From Stachybotrys elegans (Eukaryota > Ascomycota > Sordariomycetes > Hypocreales > Stachybotryaceae), in contig JAGPNK010000007.1 of NCBI GenBank assembly GCA_020746835.1, positions 62,001 through 126,000 of the forward strand: a stretch of DNA of 64,000 nucleotides, written 5' to 3'. Below are positions 9,201-18,008 of this stretch, one piece after another. A program made the translations under genes and the position numbers. Position 1 is the first letter of the stretch. Every line of letters begins with the position of its first letter. The notes under the pieces were generated by a model. That model made no database searches. It was given only the letters and a program-made list of their open reading frames with translations, and was not told where the DNA came from.

Positions 9201-11765
9201 CCACGGGGAACCTCTGGACATGGCCAGTCAACGGCTACGGGGCTCTTGGGACAGGCTCTTTCTGGAATCCATGCCATATCCGAAAGCTTCAAAGGCAGTG
9301 GCTCAACCAAAGCCAAGCCAGCCGACGTGCATCGCGGCCAGCTCACTTCCTCTACTGGCTCTTCGAACAGCCATCCGACGACCACCGGGCGACCCCACGG
9401 AAACACGCCCGCTCATCAGCCTCATCAAGGCAATCATGGTACCACTCATCTGGCTACATCGGGACAGGTCCCTGGAAAGATTCAGCAGCAGCATCACGGC
9501 GGGTCGAGCACTGCTGACAATGGTTCCTCGGGGGTCGGGCAGCCGTTCACTGGCAATACACAGCATACATACTATTACCAGCAAAACTCCTCATATCTCC
9601 ACAACGAAGTATGGAATATCGGCGCGAATGGACCCGTTTCTGGTGATCGCCCAGATGTTGAAACATGGGTGCCCGGTCATGGAGATGATGGGAAGCTGAG
9701 CGAGCCGTCGAAGCCTTCTGATTCGTCGGAAACCAAGCCCACAGGCCAGAAGCCTGGCTCTGTGTCTCCAGAATCCTCCACAGACACGAGCCAGAAACTT
9801 AACTCTGATCCTCTAGGAACTTCTGAGAACGCAGACCAGAAACCTGGCTCTGGGTCTTCAGGAGCTTCTGGGGATACAGAAGAGAAGGCTGGCTGCGAGT
9901 CCTCAGGAGCCTCCGACCAGAAGCCTATCTCTGATTCTCCAAGACACTCTGATCAGAAACTTGACTCTGAGTCTCCAGGGGCCTCCGAGTCCAACCGCGC
10001 AGAGAATTCTACATCAAAAAGAGCTCTTGCTGAGCCTGAAAAGGAGCCAAGAAGGTCGTTGTTCAGTATCAACAGAGTCACCAACAACAATTTCAACAAT
10101 TATGTGGACAACAGGGTCTCAGTTGACCAATCCTCGGCCCAAAACATCGACCATTCGGCGCTGGGAGTTGGCGAAGTTTCAGTTCAAGAGCAACACGAAT
10201 ACTCCGCTGCACAAACCGGACCTGGAGCTTTGACTGAGAATCCGCTGCATGAGCACTCGAACGAGCAATTCCATGCAGCAAGGTCATTCCCACCCTCATC
10301 GGATGCAACTAGCAGCTTGCATCATCAAGACAATCCTCAGCCGGTACACAATCATGCATCATCCGAGCCCGCCCACTCCTCGAGCCTTGGAGGCAAGGTT
10401 ATGGCAGGTGCTGGGATTGCAGGTGTGGCCGGATTGGGTGTTGGGGCAGCTGTTGCATGGCAGGCGTTCAACACTGATGGGGATTCTGTGAGCGAACCTG
10501 GTCAGCCCGGTGAGGCCCATCCTGGCGTGGAACCAGTAGGTGCAGTGAGCGACATTGACCATGATCTACAATCTGAATCTGCGGTCCAACAAGAGGATGA
10601 TGGCTCAGAGGAAGTGGCTTATGACTGGAATTACGATGATGGTAAGTGCTCTGACGGCATCTTGCATTTTGAACGAGGACTGACTTTTCCAGGAATGTAC
10701 GGGGAGTCAATTGATGATGCTGCTCAATCGGAATTCTCCCAGCATGAAGATGAGGATGCATCGCACAATGAACATGAACCTGAACAGCAGTATGGAAGTG
10801 AGAACGACTATATTTCGCAGGATGAGATTGAACATGAGGATGAGAACGAGGAAGGACATATATCGCAGGATGAGGTCGAGCATGGGTACCAATCTCAAGA
10901 TGAGGTTGAGAACGAGTACCATTCCCAGGACGAGGTTGAGCGCGAGTATCATTCTCAGGACGAGGTTGAGTACCAAAACGAGGATGCGGAAGGATATACC
11001 TCGCAAGGTGAGGTTGAGCACGATAATCTGTCGCAAGATGAGGAGGATGACGTTGAGCACGACAATCTATCCCCAGATGAGGAGGATGCACAGAGTGACG
11101 GAGAGGGCAGTGGGGTTCAGGATGACGCTGAAGCGCTCAGTGACAATGATGACGACGGGGACGATTTCCAAGAGGCAGACGCAAGTGCGAGTGAGGCTGA
11201 GGAGGATGAAGGGGGTCAAGAGACGGATGAAGATGAAGCGGAACAAGAACACAGCGACGAGGAAGGCGAACAACAAAACTCAGACAGCGAAGGAGGACAG
11301 AGCGACGTGGAAGAAGATGGATCGGAAGATGGATTTGAGAATGACGAAGATAATTCTGAGAATGGGCAAGTGGAGGACGGCTCTGACGGGATCGAGGGGG
11401 TGGACGAAGATGGTGAGGACGAAGACGACCAAGAGATGGAGGATGAGGACCATGAGGAAAACGAGGGCAATGATGAAGGTGAGGAGCAGAGCGGTATGGA
11501 GGGGGAGAGCAGTGAAGATGATGAGCAGCATCAGGAAGATGACAGTGAAGTGGAGGGCAGCAGCGAAGTGGGAGATGACAGCGAGGCGCAGGGCGACAGC
11601 GAGGTGGAAGGTGACAGTGAAGTGGAAGATGATGATGGAGAGAACGTCGAGGAGGATCACACAGATGAAGAGGATGATCAGTTTGAACAGATCGATGATG
11701 ATGATGGAGGAATGGATGAAGAAGACTGGGACAACGGCTATGATCACGACGTGGACTCTGATTGA
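6291..11765 (+). CDS. Giant low-complexity protein with Lys/Pro-rich middle, glycine-zipper segment and acidic tail
   Basis: A single open frame encodes about 1824 residues from the first in-frame ATG (6291, MALKPAQGSAEHVSS). The frame is open further upstream but only from a GTG. Residues 1-205 look globular, with ordinary composition, several Trp and a CSAC pair. Residues 210-760 are rich in Lys, Pro, Glu and Ser and include a KPEVKP-type repeat (8100-8275). Residues 760-1360 are Ser/Gly/Asn/His-rich. A single hydrophobic glycine-zipper segment (AGAGIAGVAGLGVGAAVAW) lies near residues 1367-1393. The last 370 residues are dominated by Asp and Glu, with repeated SQDEVE units that fit the CK2 site pattern S-x-x-E/D. 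A perfect 51-nt intron candidate at 10642-10692 is in frame, so the mature protein may be 17 residues shorter. No signal peptide is seen. I do not recognise the family. The charge segregation suggests a scaffold or membrane-tethered phase-forming protein, which is inference. Confidence 0.75.
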   Translation: MALKPAQGSAEHVSSLLSIWQSCQHHQLGESTVSTTSHYPSRLGFFSSNAPVTVYYVETGKICSACLVLLVPDGYNFYTTLPKPNSRAGADPPAGTPPAGTPPQKWLNAGRNVTDFVEVKQIGASASSNSTLVPMPASAIAKGAWQWIQTQQKPFYIDQLHLIPRWSPLSEKTAAEDSIIAWKHGVPFPVPESLRAAATATEKPQQSVKEVVESIEIPNSELPKLEADQSTKKRTSEAKPKASKTKSATEGADKERPRKISGVKKKTEPEAETEPEAETEPSLGDAKPAKPSGIKKESVSASEKPQSSSGDVKSAEPVKIKKKAVLSPETPKPSPSESKLEMPKDTQSKESRPKPGVAAEKQGKKDVEPPTLEKGDGRKTVSDKSTTPQAIQPGILSQGAKAKKDQEMGSTSTVMSEKPGSQAQAPGKAIIGKIPWEKAIPKSEGSNTPVASREAQLGPQSTSTPPKVFQVVRKSVGTVGEKADSQKSAVGAGIIEKEPQKKDVAEKSTLEKAVSGKPDLKNATAKKEVKNKTTTTDPADKAPHNKPVFGGELKANEVRPKQVKPNEAKPGVNSDAKLDVKLAVKPKEVKLDVEADMKPKEVKPKEVKTKEVKPEVKPVVKPEVKPVNPAVKPEVKPVVKPVNPAAKPEVKPEVKPEVKPKVPTTQKAPAAPDKSKPRSVDVKRPTSVSTERKNSESSEVPPLKISRKPLKSTTDPSDAKIAKESKVKVSIHAVEDAATANKDQPKSSSAIAEGPVKPAADPKLSTLKPAAGEAVRAKSPAAPIGTSTRSHTSVTGNNQVSRDAAVSVGMGSILQAPGYGRETTLAVVVPEKSPQLSQPSLGRGQDLKLSDRTVASAKPPKKSYDDKDLRQPYFSSMGPANPSLPLVAPPIQGSVKPVRVQKPLSNPSIQNESGFKYSVAQPPGRMPLENPVRPNAVVQQDNWLATGPRGSREVGGPKGSAAHGPSNWAQPRGTSGHGQSTATGLLGQALSGIHAISESFKGSGSTKAKPADVHRGQLTSSTGSSNSHPTTTGRPHGNTPAHQPHQGNHGTTHLATSGQVPGKIQQQHHGGSSTADNGSSGVGQPFTGNTQHTYYYQQNSSYLHNEVWNIGANGPVSGDRPDVETWVPGHGDDGKLSEPSKPSDSSETKPTGQKPGSVSPESSTDTSQKLNSDPLGTSENADQKPGSGSSGASGDTEEKAGCESSGASDQKPISDSPRHSDQKLDSESPGASESNRAENSTSKRALAEPEKEPRRSLFSINRVTNNNFNNYVDNRVSVDQSSAQNIDHSALGVGEVSVQEQHEYSAAQTGPGALTENPLHEHSNEQFHAARSFPPSSDATSSLHHQDNPQPVHNHASSEPAHSSSLGGKVMAGAGIAGVAGLGVGAAVAWQAFNTDGDSVSEPGQPGEAHPGVEPVGAVSDIDHDLQSESAVQQEDDGSEEVAYDWNYDDGKCSDGILHFERGLTFPGMYGESIDDAAQSEFSQHEDEDASHNEHEPEQQYGSENDYISQDEIEHEDENEEGHISQDEVEHGYQSQDEVENEYHSQDEVEREYHSQDEVEYQNEDAEGYTSQGEVEHDNLSQDEEDDVEHDNLSPDEEDAQSDGEGSGVQDDAEALSDNDDDGDDFQEADASASEAEEDEGGQETDEDEAEQEHSDEEGEQQNSDSEGGQSDVEEDGSEDGFENDEDNSENGQVEDGSDGIEGVDEDGEDEDDQEMEDEDHEENEGNDEGEEQSGMEGESSEDDEQHQEDDSEVEGSSEVGDDSEAQGDSEVEGDSEVEDDDGENVEEDHTDEEDDQFEQIDDDDGGMDEEDWDNGYDHDVDSD
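8100..8275 (+). repeat. KPEV/KPVN minisatellite in coding sequence
   Basis: A run of 12- and 15-bp units encodes alternating KPEV, KPVV and KPVNPA/V motifs within the giant gene. Codons are nearly identical (gtgaagccagag), as expected from slippage or unequal crossing-over, and all steps keep the frame. Confidence 0.75.
10642..10692 (+). other. Candidate 51-nt in-frame intron in the giant gene
   Basis: The stretch begins GTAAGT, has CTGAC 13 nt before the end and finishes TTTTCCAG, a textbook fungal intron of typical length. It is 17 codons with no stop, so both spliced and retained forms are translatable. The encoded segment contains the only local Cys and a Phe/Leu-rich run within an otherwise acidic tail, which favours it being an intron. 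Confidence 0.6.
10790..11090 (+). repeat. SQDEVE acidic tandem repeats
   Basis: Seven or more imperfect units with the core S-Q-D-E-V-E, spaced by short Tyr/His/Asn-containing linkers, in the acidic tail of the giant protein. Each unit carries a possible CK2 site (S-x-x-E) that overlaps an SQ dipeptide. Confidence 0.7.
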
Positions 11766-13289
11766 GGGCTGGTAGATAGAGGACAGGAGACAGCAATGCT
11801 GTTATATTAGAGGGGAAGTGGAATCTGAGATAACCAACCGGGTTGTAATTTCTTGCAGAAAATTGCATATTCTATCACCGGGCCGGTTTTGAGTGGCATT
11901 GTGTTGTTAATGGACGATTTTAGAACCACGAGCCAAAGACCTCAATTGGATTATGAATCTCAACGCCATTAAAACAAAAGAGGAGGAAAAGAAACTAGTC
12001 TTCCTATTTTCTGAGTGCCGATAATAACAGAATTACGTTATTCCAGCCGACTCCACGATGAGATGTCTGTAGGGTAGGCGAATAACTGGTTGATACGCCA
12101 CCAAGATAAAGAAGGTAATTTGACCCGGAATATCGGCAAGATTCTGTAGCGCCCCAGTTTTCGAACAGAAGCGAACATCAACTCGTGACGAGGAGACGAG
12201 GACGGTTCCCCCACTTTGTGCCGTTTTGTGGGAATCCAGGAAGGGTTGCTCGTTGATAGGACGCAAGAGGGAAAACCCCAGACTCGTTAGTGCCAGCCAT
12301 CATCCATGCCCTTGCTTTGTTGGGGCACGAGGAGCCGTCGGCTATTTGGAGGGGGATGTGTTTATCTTTTCCTGGTTTGGGCCGAAACCGCTGTGTCCTC
12401 CATGGCGCTGCGAGTTGTGGAGGGAAGGGCTGGTGACTGATACTGACGACTGATACTAACACGACAACTACTCACTGACACTCGATGCCGCCCGACTTGG
12501 CACTGCCAATTCTCTCGGCAGCCAATTCTCTCGGCAAGTGCTTAGCCTGCCCAACTCCCGAAGGACCAGGGCGCTAGACGGAGCCTCCGCAGCCGGACCG
12601 TCCCCCATCCAGCTGGCCGCTCCAGGACGGCGGCGATGCAGGATGCGGCCGGGGCGAAAGGCCCGACCCCTTGACCACCCGCAAGCCACTGACGCACGCA
12701 GATCGGCCCGTTATTACAATTGTCCTTGCCGGTTGCGGGCTGGCAGATTCTGGGAAGAAGAAAAAAAAAATGTGGCCGGGTCGCGTTGCAGGTTCCGTTG
12801 CAAGAGACGTCTCTTCTTCCTGTCCTTCATTCATTCATTCATTCATTCATAGTTGTGCTAGCTGTCACCCCAATTGAAGAAAACACTACAGACGGCTCTC
12901 TATGAGGTAATGAAATGGGGAGAGCAAAAATGTCGCATCGTCGACTCGCCATGGGACGCACCTCGGCCGCATTCCGGCCAGTGCTAACCCCAATACACCA
13001 ACACATACCCGCTGCGGAGTAAAAAAGCGTGGGACAAAAAGTTGGGAAGCCCATGGCCCGTCCCTTGTCTTCTCCATGTTTTCCCCCCGACCGAGCCTTT
13101 GTTGGAGGCGTACGTGGTGGCGGGGAAAGAAAAACATGAAAACAATCTGGAGCTGGGGTAACGGACAATGACGAAACGGCGGGAGCCGATATAACCGCAA
13201 ACTCTCCTCTTGCTTTTGCTTTTGCATCCCCTCTTCTCTCTCCCTCCCTCTCTCTCTATCTCTCTCCCTGCACAGCACACCCAGCAACC
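11766..13289. other. Intergenic; promoter of the first MFS gene
   Basis: About 1.5 kb with no supported gene. It ends in a long pyrimidine-rich tract (about 13199-13272, mostly CT repeats) just before the MFS start codon, as is common in fungal core promoters. A short CATT tetranucleotide run is listed separately. Confidence 0.5.
12826..12850. repeat. (CATT)n microsatellite
   Basis: Six uninterrupted CATT units in the intergenic region upstream of the MFS gene. Confidence 0.85.
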
Positions 13290-15065
13290 ATGTCATCCGC
13301 AGACGAGATCAAGGCCGCGCCCGGCGCCGACGCCGCCACCAAGATGCACATCCAGCACGCCGAGGCCGACCAGCAGCAGCAGGCGGCGGCGGCGGCAGTG
13401 CTCCCAGGCGCGCAGATGGACCCCGCGCACCGGGCGGCCGTCGAGAAGAGGATGCTGCGCAAGCTCGACGCGCGGTGCAGCCTCTTCGTGCTCATCTACA
13501 TCATGAACTACCTCGACCGCAACAACATTGCCGCCGCCCGGCTGCGCGGCCTCGAGGAGGACCTGGGGCTCAACGACACGCAGTTCGCGACGTGCCTGAG
13601 CATCCTCTACGTCGGCTACATCCTCATGCAGGTGCCCTCCAACATGTACATCAACCGCATCGAGCGGCCCTCGTGGTACATTGCCGCCGCCATGGCGCTA
13701 TGGGGCGTCATCTCGACGCTCTCGGGCAACACCAACAACTTTGGCCAGATGGTCACGGTGCGCTTCTTCCTGGGCTTTGTCGAGGCTGCCTTCCTGCCTG
13801 GCGCGCTGCTCCTCCTGTCCAAGTGGTACACGCGCCGGGAGCTCACGCTGCGCAATGCCATCCTCTTTTGCGGAAACCTCATCTCGAATGCCTTTTCTGC
13901 CCTCATTGGTGCTGGCGTGCTCTCCAACATGCAGGGTGTTTTAGGCCACGCTGCCTGGCGCTGGCTGTTTTGGATCGAGGGCGCCGTTACCGTCTTCAGT
14001 GCGTCCTCCCCTCCCTTCTTCATGGCGTTGTGATGGCTTCGCTGACTTGTGTCCCAGTTGCCATTACGGCCTTTTTTATCCTGCCCGATCTGCCGCACAA
14101 CTCGCGCGGCTTCACCGAAGAGGAGCTGCAAGTCGCGCAGCTGCGGATGATCGAGGACGTCGGCGAGGCGGACACAGATTCGGCCGAGCAGGGTGCTTTC
14201 GACGGTCTCTTCATGGCGCTCAAGGACATCAAGATCTACCTCATGATGCTGACGTTTACGGTACGACGGATGTGGTTGTTGTGTCGCGTCGAATGCTGAA
14301 CAGAATGCTAGTCCTATGTCGTCGGACTCTCCTTCAACGCCTTTTTCGTAAGTACTCTCCCACTATTTCGGAAGGGTAGGGAGAGACATGTATTGACAAT
14401 CGGTAGCCGACACTCACACGCACGCTGGGCTTCGGCTACGTCCCGACTCTCCTCATGAGCTCCCCGCCTTGGGTGTTTTCGTGCATCGTGTCGCTCGTCA
14501 ACGCGTGGCACTCGGACAAGACGCAGGAAAAGGTAAGCTGACGCGACACGAGCCTAAGTCAGCCGATCTAACAGGGCGTCAGATCTGGCACATCACCTGG
14601 CCCATCTGCATGGGCATCGTCGGGTTCGTCATCAGCATGTCGACGCTCAACACGGCGGCGCGGTACGTGGCGCTGTTCCTGCAGGCGGGCTCGTACGCGG
14701 GCTTCATCGTCTTCTACTCGTGGATCAGCTCGTCGTTCCCGCGGCCGCCGGCCAAGCGCGCGGTGGCGCTGGCGCTCATCAACGCCTTCAGCCAGCTGGG
14801 CAACGTGGCGGGCTCGTACGTGTGGGCGCTGCCGGACAACGGGTTCCGCAGCAGCTACGGCATCGTGCTGGCCATGTTCGGGGTGACGATTGCGGGCTGC
14901 TGGGCGTTCCGGGCCATCCTGGCCAACCTCAACCGCAAGCTCGAGGCGGGCGAGGCGGCGTGGGAGACGCACCGCGACGTGGCGGACCAGACGGCCAGGA
15001 TCGAGTATCTCGACAGCCCGGACGAGGCGCTGCGCATGAAGAAGGGATTCCGGTACCTGGTCTAG
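13290..15065 (+). CDS. DAL5-like MFS transporter (anion:cation symporter family)
   Basis: Five exons: 13290-13998, 14058-14260, 14312-14347, 14407-14532 and 14583-15065. All introns are GT..AG (50-59 nt) and every junction keeps the frame, giving 518 residues. The first helices carry the classic opening of this family (LVLIYIMNYLDRNN-type, here LFVLIYIMNYLDRNNIAAAR), followed by GYILMQVPSNM and RFFLGFVEAAFLPGALLLLS. These are hallmarks of the DAL5/allantoate permease branch, proton symporters for organic anions such as ureides, nicotinate, pantothenate or small peptides. About twelve membrane segments are visible, with a cytosolic N-terminus. The 36-nt third exon is tiny but needed to encode YVVGLSFNAFF. 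The substrate cannot be told from sequence. It is one of three DAL5-like genes within 20 kb. Confidence 0.9.
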
Positions 15066-15954
15066 ATGGACACACCTGACGAGAGCAGTTAGACGGAACC
15101 TTTTGCCGAGCCTGACGGACAAGGGGTAGCTTCGAGCACATCATTCTTGGCGGCGATTCATCACCTTGCCTAAAATTAATGACACTGAAAGGAGCCAAGT
15201 TGAAAAAATTTTGTTCCTTTTTTCCTTCTCCTTCTCCCTGGTTGTGATGGACCAATATCTTGTATGAACATGGCGATGCTCTTGTCGAATTAACCCGCAG
15301 AATTAATTTAACTCCCGCGACACTCCCGTGCGGCTCCAGGCTGTGGCTTGTTTAAGCTTTTTTTTTAATTCTTTTTTCCTTCCTTTCCCCTTCGTTTATT
15401 CTCGGCATAAAACTTGGGCTGGAACCTGGCTTGGCCCAGACCTTGGCAGACTGTGGAGGCGGGAAAACATCTTGGCAGCATAAGCAGCAAACGGACCGAA
15501 CCAAACACCATCAGAAACAATAGAATAATATTTCCCCGTCTGCCTGCTGCATCCTGCTGTATGCCTGCCGCCGCAGCTGACCGGACCGCGGCTGGTTGCA
15601 CAACAACGGCCCCCGATGGCAACATATTTCACGCAAGTGGAATAGCCAACCAGCCGATTCCTGTCCTTGTAGGGCTTGCAGCCTTCTCACATGCCCTTCC
15701 TGGTTAGATCCTCTCCGTAGCTTCAACCCTGAACGTTACATTGCCTCGTCTCTTTCGGTTGCCCCATGCCCATCACTGCCGCTCGCGCAACCAACCTTGT
15801 TCAAGTTGCAACCTCTGCACGCAAAAGTTCCCTCCCCGGCTTGTAACAATAATAAATAAATATTTAAATACCCCTCCGGCCCCAGAAATCATGCCCGCCC
15901 GCCTGTTGCCCTCCGCCGCGCCTCTTCTCGTCACACGACGACTGTCGAATCGCC
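15066..15954. other. Intergenic; promoter of the MUP1-type permease
   Basis: About 890 bp with no supported gene. It contains a T-rich/pyrimidine-rich block near 15355-15395 and an AT-rich stretch (about 15848-15870) some 85-105 bp before the permease start codon, which may include the core promoter. Confidence 0.45.
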
Positions 15955-17787
15955 ATGGCTGACGCTCCCCTCAACAAAGCCGCTGCCTCGTCCTCGGACA
16001 AGACGCCCGTCACTTACGACGACCATGATGCTGATGCTGCCGAGGTCGGCTCTGCCAGCGGCGGCGAGACCGTCGGCGGCCAGACCTACGCCTACACCGA
16101 AGACCGCAAGATTGGCGTCACCGGCGCCGTCTTTCTCATCCTCAACAAGATGATTGGAACCGGAAGTACGCTCTCTCTTCATTATGCTCCTCCATCTCTC
16201 ACTCTCCCCTTCATTACTGACTCAAGGAACAGTCTTCTCTACCCCCTCGGGCATCTTTGCCGCCACGGGTTCCGTCGGCATCTGCTTCATGCTCTGGCTC
16301 GTCGGCGGCATCCTCACCTTCTGCGGCCTCAGCGTCTTCCTCGAGTTCGGCCTCGCCATCCCCCTCTCCGGCGGTGAGAAGAACTACCTCGAGCGCGTCT
16401 ACCGCCACCCGCGATACCTGGCCACCTGCGTCCTCGCCTCCCAGATGATCCTGCTGGGCTTCTCTTCCGGCAACTCGCTCGCCTTTGGCCGCTACATCCT
16501 CTTCGCCTCGGGCTCCGAGGCCCCCGACGACTGGGCTGAGAACGACTGGGCTGCCCGCGGCATCGCCGTCGCCTGCGTCACTTTCGCCGTCGGCCTGCAC
16601 AGCGTCGCGCCCAAGTGGGGTATCCGCCTCTTCAACGTCCTCGGCGTCTTCAAGGTCGTCGTCCTGCTCCTCATCGTCTTCTCGGGCTTCGCTGCCCTGG
16701 CCGGACGAGCCCGCGTGCCCAACCCCCACAACTTCGACAACGCCTTTGACATTGAGGAGGGCGAGGGCTACGGCGGAGGTGGCGCCTATGCCTACTCCAA
16801 CGCCCTGCTCAACATCATCTACAGTTACAAGGGCTGGGAGAACGCCAATTACGTCGTCGGCGAGCTCAAGAACCCGCGCCGCACCCTCGCCGTAGCCGCT
16901 CCTCTTGCCATTGGAGGCGTCACCATCCTCTACCTGCTCGCCAACGTCGCCTACTTTGCCGCCATCCCCAGGGCCGACCTCGCCACCTCGGACGTCCTCG
17001 TCGCCGGTCTCTTCTTCCGCAACATGTTTGGCAACTCAGCCGCCGCCAACACCCTCCCCGTCTTTGTCGCCCTCAGCAACTTGGGCAACGTGCTGGCCGT
17101 CAGCTTCGCCCACGCCCGCCTGAACCAGGAGCTGGCCAAGGAGGGTCTGCTGCCATTCAGCCGATTCTGGGCTAGCATCAAGCCTTTCAATGCACCTGCG
17201 GCAGCTGTAAGTGGACAAGCAATCCTTATCCTGCTTGATTGCAGAACTTTTCCTTGTACTGGAATCTCGTGCTGACTGTTCTAGCTTTTCCTTCACTGGA
17301 TCGTCACGGTCATTGTTCTTCTCGCACCTCCTGCTGGCCCAGCCTACAACTTCATTGTCAATCTGTATGTTGCCATGCTAACCCTGCGCCCGCAACCGCT
17401 GACCAGTTTAGATACACCTACCCCGGTGCCTGGATCAATGCCTTTGTCACGGCCGGCCTCATCTATCTCCAGTTCAGCAAGAAGGAGAACTGGTCCTCGC
17501 CGTGGCACACCTACCTACCCATCTCGGTCGTCTACCTCCTGGCCAACGTATTCCTCGCCATCGTGCCCTTTATCCCTCCCGAGGGCAGCTGGAACGCCGA
17601 CGGCTACCCGTACTACGTCTTCCCCGTTGTTGGTGTCGGTGTTCTCATTCTCGGAGGCGTGTACTGGGCCATCTGGACCAAGGTGCTTCCTCACTTTGGC
17701 GGCTACAGGGTCGAAGCGCACCGCTCCTTTGACGATACTGGCGCAGAGGTTATTCGCTACGTCAAAGTGCCCCTCAAGACGGATTAG
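15955..17787 (+). CDS. MUP1-type amino-acid (methionine-like) permease
   Basis: Four exons: 15955-16165, 16233-17206, 17285-17364 and 17412-17787. Introns are 67, 78 and 47 nt with GT..AG ends, and the junctions restore KMIGTGIFSTPSGIF and FIVNLYTYPGAW. The protein is 546 residues with about twelve membrane helices. The GTGIFSTPSGI segment in helix 1, the GGEKNYLERVYRHPRYL loop and the SYKGWENANYVVGELKNPRRT block are typical of the L-type/APC-superfamily fungal permeases related to yeast MUP1 and MUP3. It would sit in the plasma membrane and import methionine or related amino acids. Specificity within the family is not readable from sequence. The N-terminal 60 residues are a hydrophilic Ser/Asp/Ala-rich cytosolic tail, which in relatives contains endocytosis signals. 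Confidence 0.9.
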
Positions 17788-18008
17788 GGATGCATCTGTA
17801 CCACGCACACCAGCCTAAACATACTTGTAATAGAACGCAGAGAAGTTGAGTCGCGGGATCGCAAGACGGCCCCATTCAATAATCACTTAACTACCTACAT
17901 GTGCACATTCTTCATGTGACAGACTCGTACTACACATGCAATGATTTATGCATTCATCCAAGCATCCAATCGATACTAATTCGTAGCGTTCGTAACATTA
18001 AGACATAA

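Noticed and set aside
10711..11775. 354-codon Met/Arg/Lys-rich frame overlapping the acidic tail
   Set aside because: A shadow of the GAx/GATGAx acidic codons in the next frame. Its composition is extreme and unlike any gene nearby.
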